Below, piece after piece: positions 49,147 through 58,528 of a stretch of 64,000 nt of DNA. Source of the DNA: Bradyrhizobium sp. LLZ17 (GTDB taxonomy: Bacteria; Pseudomonadota; Alphaproteobacteria; Rhizobiales; Xanthobacteraceae). The position numbers were made by a program, and so were the translations under genes. The notes under the pieces are model-generated. The model made no database searches. It had not been told where the DNA came from and saw nothing but the letters and a program-made list of their open reading frames with translations. Position 1 is the stretch's first letter; each line of letters begins with the position of its first letter. The stretch spans positions 3,410,001-3,474,000 of the forward strand of contig NZ_CP165734.1 in NCBI RefSeq assembly GCF_041200145.1, read 5' to 3'.

Positions 49147-49308
49147 ATGCGTGGACTCCTCATCCTTCTCACGGCTTTCGTGATCATGTTGGCGGCCCGC
49201 GGCCAGCACCAAAGTGCTTTCATGCCGCACCCGACCACGCCCATGCCCCCCAAGGTAACGCCCCTGAACTTACCCAGAGAACTGGTCTCCACAACGTTGT
49301 TGTCCTAA
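49147..49308 (+). CDS. Possible 53-residue secreted or membrane-anchored small protein
   Basis: From the ATG at 49147 the frame reads MRGLLILLTAFVIMLAARGQ, a positively charged start and hydrophobic core like a signal peptide, followed by a Pro-rich region (HPTTPMPPKVTPLNLPRELV) and a stop. The form fits a small exported peptide. No homolog is recognised. It ends 42 bases before the 3' end of the P450 gene on the opposite strand. Confidence 0.35.
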   Translation: MRGLLILLTAFVIMLAARGQHQSAFMPHPTTPMPPKVTPLNLPRELVSTTLLS

Positions 49309-49350
49309 CCGGATCTGCACGATCTCGATACTGTTGAACGTGGCTCGAGA

Positions 49351-50616
49351 CTAGCCTGGAATCTGCACCGGCAGCGCGGAATAACCGTGGACAAAATTGG
49401 ATTGAACTCGCTCCGGTTCGCCGACCACCTTTACCTCCATTGATCGGTTCAGCATCTCCTCCCAAAGGATTTTCAGCTGCAGCTCCGCAAGATGCCTTCC
49501 CACGCAACGATGAATCCCAAACCCAAAAGAGAGATGTTTCCGTACATTTCCACGATCAATGATGAAGCTGTTGGGGCTCGCAATGACCTCGTCGTCTCGG
49601 TTGCCAGAGATGTACCACATCACAACTTTATCGCCTCGCCTGATTTCCTTGTGGCCTATCGTGAAATCGTCGACAGCGGTCCGCCGCATGTGCGCAATAG
49701 GCGTTTGGTATCGTATGATCTCGGATACCGCTCCCGGCACGAGCGAAACATCATCGCGGAGTTTTCGCATTTCGGACGGATTTTGGCTCATGAACAAGAC
49801 GCCACCGGTAATCGCGTTGCGCGTAGTATCGTTACCTCCAACAATCAGCAGAATGAGGTTGCCCAGGAACTCACGCGGCGCCATGTTTCGGGTCGCCGGT
49901 GAATGCGCCATCATCGAGATTAGGTCAGCGCGCGGCTCCGAATTCACCCGTTCGCTCCAAAGCCGTGTGAAATAGTCCAGGCACTCCGACAGCACCACGT
50001 TTCGCTTTTCCCAGCTGTCGATCTGGTCGTCCATTCGTGGGGTCAAGGCAGCTACGTCCGACCAGTAGGTCAGCAGCCGTCGATCCTGAAATGGAAAATC
50101 GAACAGCGTGGCCAGCATTTGGGTCGTCAACTCGATCGAGACCCTGTCGACCCAGTTGAAGGTATCATTGCGTGGCAAACCTTCCAAGATCTTCTGGACC
50201 CGCGAGCGGATCAAGCCTTCAAGCTTCGCCAGGTTCTCCGATGCCGCTATCGGACTGATAGTCTTACGCTGCTGAGCATGGAGAGGAGGACTCATTTTTA
50301 TAAAACTCGGAGTCCAATACTTCTCCGGCGGGTCGACGATTGTGACGCTTCGCTCTGATGAGAATATTTTATGATTAGAGTCCACGGCTATGATGTCGCG
50401 GTATTTTGTTATCGACCAATATGGTCCGTATGGGCTCTCTTGGCAATAATGGACGGGATCTTCCCTTCGCAGCCGCTCGAAACAGGGCCAAATGGTATCA
50501 TCCTCAAAGCGCTTGGGCTCGCTTACATCAAGGCTGCTCAGGGGAATATCAGCCCTCTCGCAAGCGTTCTCGGCCGATAAGGCTGTCATGGTTGTCTTGT
50601 GGACATTGGCATGCAA
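49351..50616 (-). CDS. Cytochrome P450, not of the gibberellin operon
   Basis: The 421-residue P450 has LILLIVGGNDTTRNAITGGV (I-helix GGNDTT), VSEIIRYQTPIAHMRR (ExxR) and the haem loop HLSFGFGIHRCVGRHLAELQ. GNDTTRNA and FGxGxHxCxGxxLAE place it with soluble bacterial P450s of the CYP107/CYP111/CYP125-like kind; the substrate is unknown. The ATG at 50616 or the Met at 50589 could start it. It has no adjacent ferredoxin. Codon use is closer to the AT-richer flanks than to the GC-rich gibberellin operon. Confidence 0.92.
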   Translation of the reverse strand: MHANVHKTTMTALSAENACERADIPLSSLDVSEPKRFEDDTIWPCFERLRREDPVHYCQESPYGPYWSITKYRDIIAVDSNHKIFSSERSVTIVDPPEKYWTPSFIKMSPPLHAQQRKTISPIAASENLAKLEGLIRSRVQKILEGLPRNDTFNWVDRVSIELTTQMLATLFDFPFQDRRLLTYWSDVAALTPRMDDQIDSWEKRNVVLSECLDYFTRLWSERVNSEPRADLISMMAHSPATRNMAPREFLGNLILLIVGGNDTTRNAITGGVLFMSQNPSEMRKLRDDVSLVPGAVSEIIRYQTPIAHMRRTAVDDFTIGHKEIRRGDKVVMWYISGNRDDEVIASPNSFIIDRGNVRKHLSFGFGIHRCVGRHLAELQLKILWEEMLNRSMEVKVVGEPERVQSNFVHGYSALPVQIPG

Positions 50617-51142
50617 TTTTGCTTCCTCAGTTGAGTGCGCTGTTTAGACTTCGCTTGGAAGCTCGGGCGAAACACAACGAGCTTGGGCGGTGCACTGACT
50701 TGTGTGACGCATGTCCATGGCTCGGATTCCGAGGGCACCGAAATCTGACATCATCTTACCGGCGGAAGGTTAGGCGGGCATTTGGTTCGGCCCTGCCGAA
50801 GAATAATGGAAAGGCGGGCGAAGCTCCCCTATCAGGATTGGGAGGCGCGAGAACGCGACTATATGCGGTACTCAACTCAGTATCCCGGTCAGGCGCGCCC
50901 CTTTGCCACTCGGCTACTTACATCGCGCGAGCAGATGGACCCCCTAACACGATAGAGACTAAGAAGAGTCGCGGGCCGCCAAGCCCTCGCTTTTTCCTCC
51001 GCCGGCGACGCCGCGCTTTCCGAGAACGAGTGAGCAAGCAAGGAGGAGCAACAGCAACACCGGAGCAAACCGGTTGTGGTGCCCGAGCCCGACGAGGACT
51101 AGACTAACCTGACGTCGCAACTGGCAATATAAAGTATGTTCC
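50617..51142. other. Stretch without a recognised gene
   Basis: No coding family is visible. A tRNA-like D-arm sequence occurs on the minus strand near 50860-50930 but no full cloverleaf was found. See findings. Confidence 0.4.
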
Positions 51143-51469
51143 ATGCGCTGGAATAGAAGAGAATTGGCAGAGCTGAAAAAGCTCTGGGCCGAGGGACAAA
51201 GTGCCGCGCAGATCGCGCGTCATCTTGAGTGCAGTCGCAACGCAGTTTGCGGCACGCTAACTCGGTTGCGCCTCACTCGAGGTCACAAGCCACCAACAGC
51301 AAAACCCAAGATTAGAGCCGCCCCCAAGCGAGGGCTGACGTCGACGGCGGCCGGTCGCGATGGCGGCGGAAAGAAGCTGTCGCAAAAGGCGCTAGAAAAC
51401 CGGCCTCTCGAAATGAGCAAGCGACAGCTTTACGCGATGCTAGCTGAGGCGGTCAGGAATACCGTATAG
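51143..51469 (+). CDS. GcrA-like DNA-binding protein
   Basis: The 108-residue product starts MRWNRRELAELKKLWAEGQS and AAQIARHLECSRNAVCGTLT, a helix-turn-helix matching the N-terminus of the alphaproteobacterial cell-cycle regulator GcrA (W....L..LW..G.SA.QIA..LG.(S/T)RNAVIGK). The C-terminal part (KPPTAKPKIRAAPKR, then SKRQLYAMLAEAVRNTV) is basic. GcrA proteins act with sigma70 at methylated GANTC sites. At 108 residues this is shorter than chromosomal GcrA (about 170) and lacks the C-terminal sigma-binding part, so it is more likely an accessory paralog. Confidence 0.7.
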   Translation: MRWNRRELAELKKLWAEGQSAAQIARHLECSRNAVCGTLTRLRLTRGHKPPTAKPKIRAAPKRGLTSTAAGRDGGGKKLSQKALENRPLEMSKRQLYAMLAEAVRNTV

Positions 51470-52096
51470 AGCTATCAGGCGCCGCGATCTCCCGCCAACA
51501 GCCGTGGTAGCGCCCGACGATCGACAATACGCTGTGAGAGATTTCCGCCCAGCAATGGACCCACGCATGAGCGATTTCTCGCCCCGCGGGACTCACGAAC
51601 GAGGCCCTCCGGCCATCCCGGGATTGGCGGCGTCCGACTACGTACCGGGACGCACCCCAAAGGCGGCACAACATTCCTGGAACGATCGGGAATACGCCAC
51701 GCAAATGTCAACTACCAACCTTGTCAGTTGATTGAGATTACAGGGTACGTATCAATCTTAGTCAATGAACCTCGCACGAGTCAGGTCGTGAAGCAGTTCG
51801 AGGTCTAGCAGCATCAACGGCCCTGGTGGATATCTCGTTGGCAATCACTACAGATTACCGAAGCGGAGTTGAATCTGGGGCTCCGTCGCGGCGAGTATCG
51901 CGCCTGCAGCAATTGTACTCTCCGTTCGAGAGGAACGGCTCGCTAACCGACAGCGTGTTTCGCCGGCAGATTGGCCCCTGCGCAAATTCCCAATGGCGTA
52001 GCGGCAATCCGGATTGCTATCGGCAAGCGAGGCAATGTAAACGGATCTTGCGACCACAAACTTCGTAAACACGGGATAGAACGGTTGCAGACCTAA
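51470..52096. other. Region upstream of hemN without a recognised gene
   Basis: Nothing coding is recognised. hemN genes in rhizobia are often under FixK/FNR control, but I did not find a convincing TTGAT-N4-ATCAA-type box here. Confidence 0.4.
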
Positions 52097-53440
52097 ATGC
52101 TAGAAAAGTATTGCGATGCTCGCCTTCCTTGGTACACCATCTATCCAACCGTAGCCCAATTCTCCACAGCGGTCGGCGCCGACGCCTCTGAGAACTGGCT
52201 GCAGCGCCTGCCGGTCAATGATTCGGTGTCGCTCTATTTCCACATTCCGTTCTGTCGATCGATTTGTTGGTATTGCGGCTTCGCTCGAAGCATCACCCGC
52301 CGGGATTCACCCATCCTCGAATTTTTGGCGGTTCTTCGTAAGGAGATCGAGTTGGTCGCGGCGCACGTGCCGCAGCGTCTCCCCGTGAGCGACGTGCACT
52401 TCGGCGGTGGAACGCCGACCCTCATCGAGCCAGCGGAGTTTCGGCGATTGATGGAACTTCTGCGCCATCGGTTTGCAGTTTCGAAAACGGCCGCCGTCGC
52501 TGTTGAGATCGACCCGCGCACGTTCACGCGCGCCACATCCGCAGGGTTAGCGGCTGCCGGCGTGAACCGCGCAAGCCTTGGCGTCCAGAGCTTCGATCCA
52601 ATCGTTCAAAAGGCCATCAACCGGGTCCAGAGTGAGGCACAAACGGCGCGCGCTGTCGAAACGCTGCGGCAGCATGGAATATTCCGCATCAACTTTGATC
52701 TCATCTACGGTCTGCCAAATCAGACGGTGCAGTCCTGCGTTCAGACCGCGACTACGGCGGTGGCGATGCGACCAGACCGGCTTGCGGTATTCGGCTATGC
52801 GCACGTTCCTTCCTTCAAGAAGAATCAGCGCCTGATCGACGAGGCAGCGCTGCCAAACAGCGCTGCCCGTGCAGAACAAGCCGCGGCGATGGCCAATACA
52901 CTGATTGCAGCGGGCTACCGCCAAATCGGGCTCGATCATTTCGCTTTGCCGGGCGATGAGCTCGTGCTGGCGCAGAAAGCCCGTCGCCTGCGGCGAAACT
53001 CACTCGGTTACTCGGCCGACACCTGCAATAAAGTGATCGGCTTCGGACCGTCGGCGATCGGCCGGCTTGGCGAGGGTTACGTCCAGAACGAAGTTACGGC
53101 GGGTTCCTACAGCAGCCAAATCAAGGCCGGCCGTCTGGCGACGTCGAAGGGCTACTGTCTCAGTCTTGAAGACCGCGTCCGGGCCGCGATCATTGAGCGG
53201 CTAATGTGCGATTTCGAGGTCGACGTGCCGGCAATTTGCGTCGCTCATGGATTTGACCCGGTCGCTTTCCTCGGCTCAGGCGAACGCTTGGCGATGCTCG
53301 CTGAGGATGGAATCGTGCAAATTGAAAAAGGGATGTATCCGCGTGAGGCCGCAGCATCGTTTTCTAAGTCGCGCTGTGGCAGCCGCATTCGATGCTTATC
53401 TTGGCACACCGCTCTGTTGACGCCAGCCAAGGGGCGATGA
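52097..53440 (+). CDS. hemN: Oxygen-independent coproporphyrinogen III dehydrogenase
   Basis: The 447-residue product is a radical SAM enzyme that decarboxylates coproporphyrinogen III for haem synthesis without oxygen. The [4Fe-4S] motif is FCRSICWYCGF (CxxxCxxC). DVHFGGGTPTLIEPAEF binds SAM, and VNRASLGVQSFDPIVQKAIN and NFDLIYGLPNQT are family features. The start LEKYCDARLPWYTIYPT is normal. Near the 3' end a shift occurs: the other frame encodes the expected end FLSRAVAAAFDAYLGTP, so the last 27 or so residues here differ. The core is intact. It supports haem supply in microaerobic nodules. Confidence 0.92.
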   Translation: MLEKYCDARLPWYTIYPTVAQFSTAVGADASENWLQRLPVNDSVSLYFHIPFCRSICWYCGFARSITRRDSPILEFLAVLRKEIELVAAHVPQRLPVSDVHFGGGTPTLIEPAEFRRLMELLRHRFAVSKTAAVAVEIDPRTFTRATSAGLAAAGVNRASLGVQSFDPIVQKAINRVQSEAQTARAVETLRQHGIFRINFDLIYGLPNQTVQSCVQTATTAVAMRPDRLAVFGYAHVPSFKKNQRLIDEAALPNSAARAEQAAAMANTLIAAGYRQIGLDHFALPGDELVLAQKARRLRRNSLGYSADTCNKVIGFGPSAIGRLGEGYVQNEVTAGSYSSQIKAGRLATSKGYCLSLEDRVRAAIIERLMCDFEVDVPAICVAHGFDPVAFLGSGERLAMLAEDGIVQIEKGMYPREAAASFSKSRCGSRIRCLSWHTALLTPAKGR

Positions 53441-53783
53441 CTGGAAACAATGCATTACGTTTCGTTGTACGCTCACAGAGCCTGACGAACGCGTTTCGCT
53501 CACCTGATACACTCCCAAACAGCTCCAAATCGGTAAAACGCGCCGTGTGTGGCGAGAGCCACCCTGAACCGAGCCGCGAAGACAAGCTGGACGTATTGCT
53601 CGGAAATTGGAAGCCTCCACAGCAACGCTCTTCGCTCAAACAGCATGACCACGCACCCCGGCAAGGTTCATCACATCATCGCCATGATCCTTGTAGTGGC
53701 GGCCCCGACGGGACGACGACTGGCTGCAGGACGTCCCAACGAAATGGAATCGAGGAGGGATCGTCAGGGGCCCAGGGCGTCGG
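53441..53783. other. Stretch without a recognised gene
   Basis: Only short frames are open here. None resembles a known family. Confidence 0.35.
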
Positions 53784-53860
53784 AGAAGGTGGCATCTCGC
53801 CGGTCAGCGACTTCGGTCGAAAACCTGATCGAATTCGTGCGGATGTACAAAGAGATCTGA
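53784..53860 (+). pseudogene. Second fragment of the VENLIE(L/F) small protein family
   Basis: The frame ends RRSATSVENLIEFVRMYKEI and stops. It matches the end of the small protein relic at about 3.6 kb (IENLIELVRMYRK). Nothing of the N-terminal ED(E)DWL part is visible here. Only the last 20 residues can be recognised. Confidence 0.4.
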
Positions 53861-54907
53861 CCTGGCGCAAGCGGTGGCAGCCGAAATGTTGCAATCAAGC
53901 CGCGCTCTACGCCGATGTGTGCTCGCACCAATACGCAGCGATTCGTCGTGGTGACGCGACGGCTCAGTTGATGTGCACGGTCGCCGCTCGACCGGATCGA
54001 CAGCGGCGGCGGCGTGCAATCCAGAGCAGCACCTGAGATCCTCGCGCGACTTGGATCGAAGCGACGACTTCCCGAATTGTACCGTCAACGCTGCCATACC
54101 GGTCGTCCGTGAACGCCGAAGCCCCCTCGCGCCGAGCGACACAATTGGTGCGCTTCGCGCACCGACAGCCGACCTCCCCCGGTCAACTACCAAACCTAGC
54201 GATTGATCGAGACGACGGACACATGCCAGTCAGTACCGGTGACACTTGCTCGGACCACATCAGGAAGAAGTCGCATGCAATATAAATCTCGTAGATCCGA
54301 TGGAGCTGATGGATGTTCAGTCTCGTCGTCCGCAGGTATCAGAACGCCTGCAATCGCGCGCTCAGTCTGCCGATGAGGGCCAATCAAGTCCTTGTTGCGG
54401 CGTCAGCAAGCTGACGGACCTCAAAAAATGGAGGTCCCTTCTGCGTGTCAGAGCTTCATCCGAAACCGATGTGCGAGCGGCGTTTCTTGGATCCGGCGTT
54501 TTGTTCTGCGAGCCCGCCATTGGCGCTGCTCTCTGTTCAAGTCCATTGCTTTCCTTTTGGCAGCGGATTTGCCGCAAGTTCGCTGGGCTGCGTGCATTGG
54601 CCGCCAATCTCTTGCTAGGGAACGCTCACACCAAGCAGGCCACTCTCCATGTCGACGCCGTGCCGCAGATGCCTGCATTCGATTAGCGATCGAGCGGCTG
54701 GGTTGTTTCGCGTTGAATACCCGCCTGGTTGGCCAAGCTGCGCCGGCAGTGGTGACAGCGCGGAAGGCTGAGCGGGTCTTGTTCTCATAAAGACGCCGCC
54801 TGGTGTCAAGCGCCACCCAGACCGCCTTGAAGAGCAAGGATTCGGAGCCGCTCTAGGCGCTGAGGTGGAAGTACCACTTTATTCGAATCAATCAGCGCGG
54901 AACCACC
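53861..54907. other. Stretch of about 1 kb without a recognised gene
   Basis: No family resemblance on either strand. A short perfect palindrome GTCAGCAAGCTGAC lies at about 54402-54415. A minus-strand frame at 54196-54387 is open but unrecognised. Confidence 0.4.
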
Positions 54908-56509
54908 ATGCATTGTTGCGTTATAACTCCTGTATCTATTCGGGCATACCCGGCTGGCGTAGTTGCTCTCATCTCACGAGCACCTGCGAAGCCACGAGGG
55001 CGTTTGGTCCTTTCCGTGATAGCTGGTCTCGCCGGCAGTTCGGCGGCGGTAACTGCCGAGATCTCCGGGCCAAGAAGCCACAGCCCCGATGAGCTCGTTG
55101 AGGCAAAAAGCCGACCAATTTCGGATCGGGCCGTCACATTCCGAAGCGGCCGCCCCAGGGGAGCAGGACGCCTTTCTGGGAGCTTCCTGTCAAAAACAGC
55201 TACGTCCACCACAAAGCGCGACAGTGCCCTCGACACTGCCAAGAGCAGAATTCAAAAGCAGACCGATCCATTCGCAAAATTCGATAACCTCCGTGAAAAA
55301 GGTGGCGCGTTCACTGCTCCCGGTGCTGCGGACACGATAGATCAGGACGCAGCTTCTGTCAGATCCGAGCTTTCGGATCTCGGTATTGGATTTTCTGGCT
55401 GGACCCTAAACACGTTTGTCAACAATGAACTCGGCAATGCCGCCAGAAGCACAATCGCCAGTCAGCAATACGTCGGCCAGAATCCGACATTTAGTACGGT
55501 CAACTCGATGATCGTAACCTATGACCTCGCTCGGTTCGGCATTCCCGATGGTCAGATCGTGCTCGGAGCTGAGCATCAATACTGGACATGGAAGAGCGCC
55601 GGGCCAGACCGACTGGGACTCAATGCAGTTTCTTACTATCAAACCTTCTTCGACAGGAAGATCGAGCTCAAAGTGGGTTATCTCAGGAACCAACATGAGT
55701 TTGCGGGCGCCGGCGACAAGGTGTTTGGACCCTCGTCGAAAATGCTCTTCCAAGCAGGCATGAGCAACAATTGGGCGCCAACGCCCGCTCTTAATCTGAA
55801 GTACAATTTTGATCATCGCTTATATAACAAGTTCTCAATCCAGCGCTCGCTCAGTCCAGCTGGCCAATATGCGCATGTAAGCGAGAATCCCATTGGCCTG
55901 AACTGGAGCACGCGCGACGCAGGCATTCTTTTGCTTGATGAACTTTCGTATAGGAGCAAGCCTACTCCGGGTGTGCTGGAGACGTGGCTGCGCGCTGGCG
56001 CGGGCTTCAACAACAGCAGCTTCACGGACCTAGAACACCCCACGCAAGCAACAGCCAAGGCGAACAGCGTCTACTATGTAGCTGCGGACAGGCAATTCTG
56101 GCAGTCTGCCGGCCACGGCTCGGCATCTCGCGGAATGTATGGCGGGTTCTCTGCGATGTACGCCCCGCCTGACCTGAATAGGGCCAGTCAGTACTACGAG
56201 CTTCGCCTGTATGCGAAAGGCCTGTTTGACAGCCGGCCCACTGATCAGATGAGTGTTGTTATCAACAACACCATCTGGAGCCACTTCGCAGTGGACGCTG
56301 CGCTGGCGAAAGAGCAGCTGGCGCACCGCGACAGCACGGCAATTTCCGCGCTGTATACGGCCCATCTGGCGCCCGGGATATATACGACCGTAGGACTGAC
56401 GTACATCAATCACCCGACAAGCATTACCTACACGCCACAAACGGGACACGCCCTGAACATACTGGTATCTACGTCGGTGTTTTTTTTAAGGCTTCAAGTC
56501 TGCGCATGA
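54908..56509 (+). CDS. OprB-like carbohydrate porin
   Basis: The 533-residue product has a hydrophobic segment RGRLVLSVIAGLAGSSAAVT (likely signal peptide, with a long N-terminal extension) and then a 16-strand barrel region with repeated aromatic-bordered strands. These include FSGWTLNTFVNNELGN, YYQTFFDRKIELKVGYLRN, WLRAGAGFNNSSFTDLEHP, ASRGMYGGFSAMYA and ALYTAHLAPGIYTTVGLTYI. This is the OprB-type sugar-porin family of proteobacteria. The barrel should end in Phe; here HALNILVSTSVFF continues as LRLQVCA through a run of eight T. The true start may be downstream of 54908. Confidence 0.8.
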   Translation: MHCCVITPVSIRAYPAGVVALISRAPAKPRGRLVLSVIAGLAGSSAAVTAEISGPRSHSPDELVEAKSRPISDRAVTFRSGRPRGAGRLSGSFLSKTATSTTKRDSALDTAKSRIQKQTDPFAKFDNLREKGGAFTAPGAADTIDQDAASVRSELSDLGIGFSGWTLNTFVNNELGNAARSTIASQQYVGQNPTFSTVNSMIVTYDLARFGIPDGQIVLGAEHQYWTWKSAGPDRLGLNAVSYYQTFFDRKIELKVGYLRNQHEFAGAGDKVFGPSSKMLFQAGMSNNWAPTPALNLKYNFDHRLYNKFSIQRSLSPAGQYAHVSENPIGLNWSTRDAGILLLDELSYRSKPTPGVLETWLRAGAGFNNSSFTDLEHPTQATAKANSVYYVAADRQFWQSAGHGSASRGMYGGFSAMYAPPDLNRASQYYELRLYAKGLFDSRPTDQMSVVINNTIWSHFAVDAALAKEQLAHRDSTAISALYTAHLAPGIYTTVGLTYINHPTSITYTPQTGHALNILVSTSVFFLRLQVCA

Positions 56510-57161
56510 ATTCACCAGCATCCGGTCGAGATCACAATGGGCCTTTTCAACGGCTCGGACCCACTTATCACGGCGATTTTGGTAACCGCGGTGCTCCTGA
56601 CGCGAGGCGGGTACGATCGTATTGCGCAAGATCTATATGCTCCGCCGCAGAATGATCCGGATGCTAATTTGTCCAATCAAGTGCTACCCTTGCGGCAGCG
56701 ACATTGCTTTTCGATCCCTGCTCGCGCTCGTCGGACTCGCCTCCGAGCTCGTACTCCGCCATGACAGGCACAAATCGCGCTCGGAGCTTAGTTCCTTCGC
56801 GAAGAGGCGTGGCAAGCGAAACCGCGACACAGATGGCCAACGTACCCAACTAAGGCAAATCGCGCTACTTCTGTCCGACGGTCGTGGCGCCGGCCAAAGG
56901 GCGGCGCATCGGCGGAAACGCTCCCACGCAAATCAACCGGACGCGGCCGGATGACTTAAGCCCAGTCGGTGGTGAGTCGTTTTCGCCCGGTCGAGATGAG
57001 CTTAGCATCTAGTTCAGCAAAGAGATCGCCTGCCGAGCTCGCGGCGCGTTTGCCGTCCCAACCACTTCCGCGTGGAGTTGGCGTGAACTCCTCCTGGCGA
57101 CATCTATTCGCGCGAACAAGTGAAAAAAGTAGTGAATCGCCGCTGAATTTGCCAAAACCTG
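56510..57161. other. Stretch without a recognised gene
   Basis: About 650 bases between the porin and the dioxygenase genes hold only Arg-rich short frames. Confidence 0.4.
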
Positions 57162-58091
57162 CTAGGCTACCTTAGTAAACGGGTGCTTCGTCGTCTTGAG
57201 GCGCGTTACACTGCATCGACCGTCGACGCTGACGGGCGCGTCACCATCGATTGTGGCACGATGAACGACGCGATGCTGGTCATCGTAGTCGTTGACCGCA
57301 TAATGCTGGGTTGCGCGGTTATCCCAAATCGCGACATCGCCTTCTTTCCAGCTCCAGCGTACGGTATTTTCGGGCGCCGTGATATGGGACTGGAATAGAT
57401 CAAACAACTTTTGGCCGTCGCGTTTTGGGAGATCGATAAACCTTTGCACCAGATCGCCCAGCACCAGCGCGCGCTCGCCGGTCTCAGGATGCACGCGTAC
57501 TACCGGATGCTCGGTCTCATAGATCGTGTTGGTAAAGACCTCATCAAAATGCTTCTGGTCGATTTCGCGAACACGGCAGGACCCGGCGTAGTCGAAGGCG
57601 TTGCTGTGAACGGTCCAGAGTTCATCGGCAAGCCGTTGGAGCGGCCGCGGCAGATCCAGGTAGGCGGCCACAGCGTTCGACCAAATCGTATCGCCACCGG
57701 ACGATGGGATCACAACGGCTCGCAGCACCGCAAGTTTGGGATACGCCGCGAGAAAGGTTCCATCGGCGTGCCATACATCCGCCCTGCTACCCCCGCGCGC
57801 GGAATCAAGCTCGATGATCGAGGTCGTTCCATTGATCGTACCGAGTATCGGATGCGGCACCAGCTTTCCCAAACAGGCAGCAAACCGCTCCTGCTCCGCG
57901 TCATCAAGATGCCCCTGATCGCGGAAGAATATCACCTTGTGTTCGAGCAGCAAGCCGTTGATCGCAGCGACGGTTCTGCTCGGCAAATCACCCGAGAGTT
58001 TGATATTTCTGATTTCAGCACCGATGCGCGCCGCGCGCTTGACGACGTCGGTCGGTGGAATGACACTCTCGCTTGAAGCTATTTCATTCAT
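57162..58091 (-). CDS. TauD/TfdA-family Fe(II)/2-oxoglutarate dioxygenase
   Basis: The product of about 309 residues is a TauD/TfdA dioxygenase. It starts AARIGAEIRNIKLSGDLPSR, has VIFFRDQGHLDDAEQERFA, and the iron-binding HxD in ADVWHADGTFLAAYP. The distal His is in HRVVHRATIDGD, with the 2-oxoglutarate Arg following (R in the VVHR stretch), and NRATQHYAVNDY lies before it. Members use taurine, phenoxyacetates, sulfonates or other acids; the substrate here is open. The Met at 58091 or the earlier one at 58145 could be the start. No linked tauABC is intact; relics are at 6.5-8.3 kb. Confidence 0.88.
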   Translation of the reverse strand: MNEIASSESVIPPTDVVKRAARIGAEIRNIKLSGDLPSRTVAAINGLLLEHKVIFFRDQGHLDDAEQERFAACLGKLVPHPILGTINGTTSIIELDSARGGSRADVWHADGTFLAAYPKLAVLRAVVIPSSGGDTIWSNAVAAYLDLPRPLQRLADELWTVHSNAFDYAGSCRVREIDQKHFDEVFTNTIYETEHPVVRVHPETGERALVLGDLVQRFIDLPKRDGQKLFDLFQSHITAPENTVRWSWKEGDVAIWDNRATQHYAVNDYDDQHRVVHRATIDGDAPVSVDGRCSVTRLKTTKHPFTKVA

Positions 58092-58528
58092 TGCGAATTT
58101 TTCCAGGTTTTGCGGAGTCTTTAAGCGGACGAGGGCGCGTGTCACTCGATTTCGAAGGCGAAGCTCGCGCTACCGGTGCTCTCGAGCAAGCACCATGCCA
58201 GACGGAAAACGGAGCTGTGAACGTCCGTCAGGTAGTGGATCGGATGATAATTCGAACAGTTTGCCAGGAACGCGATGCCGCCTCCCATCCTTTTCAACCC
58301 GACCCCGCCAAAAACCCGACATAACAATCTGAGACGAGCGCCTGGGCTGGCGGCGAAAGGCATAGCGCGCACAATCAACAGGAATTCTAACGCTCGGCAC
58401 CCGAAGAGAAGGGCCATACCGTCCTCGTGCAAGGTCCGGCACGCGTGCCGTTCTCGTCCAGTATGCGCCTTTTGGCCAACTGTTTGCGGCAATCGGCCCA
58501 GTCTCGAGCCGCGTCTGCGAACGAGCTA

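Noticed and set aside
48723..49292. A 189-codon minus-strand frame
   Set aside because: Its composition is mixed and it has no motif. It overlaps the end of the ammonia-lyase and the small secreted-type frame on the plus strand.
50604..50622. TGGCATGCAATTTTGCT as a -24/-12 RpoN promoter
   Set aside because: The GG-GC spacing is 11 rather than 10 bases, and no gene starts downstream on that strand for more than 500 bases.
54402..54415. GTCAGCAAGCTGAC palindrome as a tts box
   Set aside because: It matches only the GTCAGCTT half of the motif and is a simple short palindrome; no effector-like gene follows.
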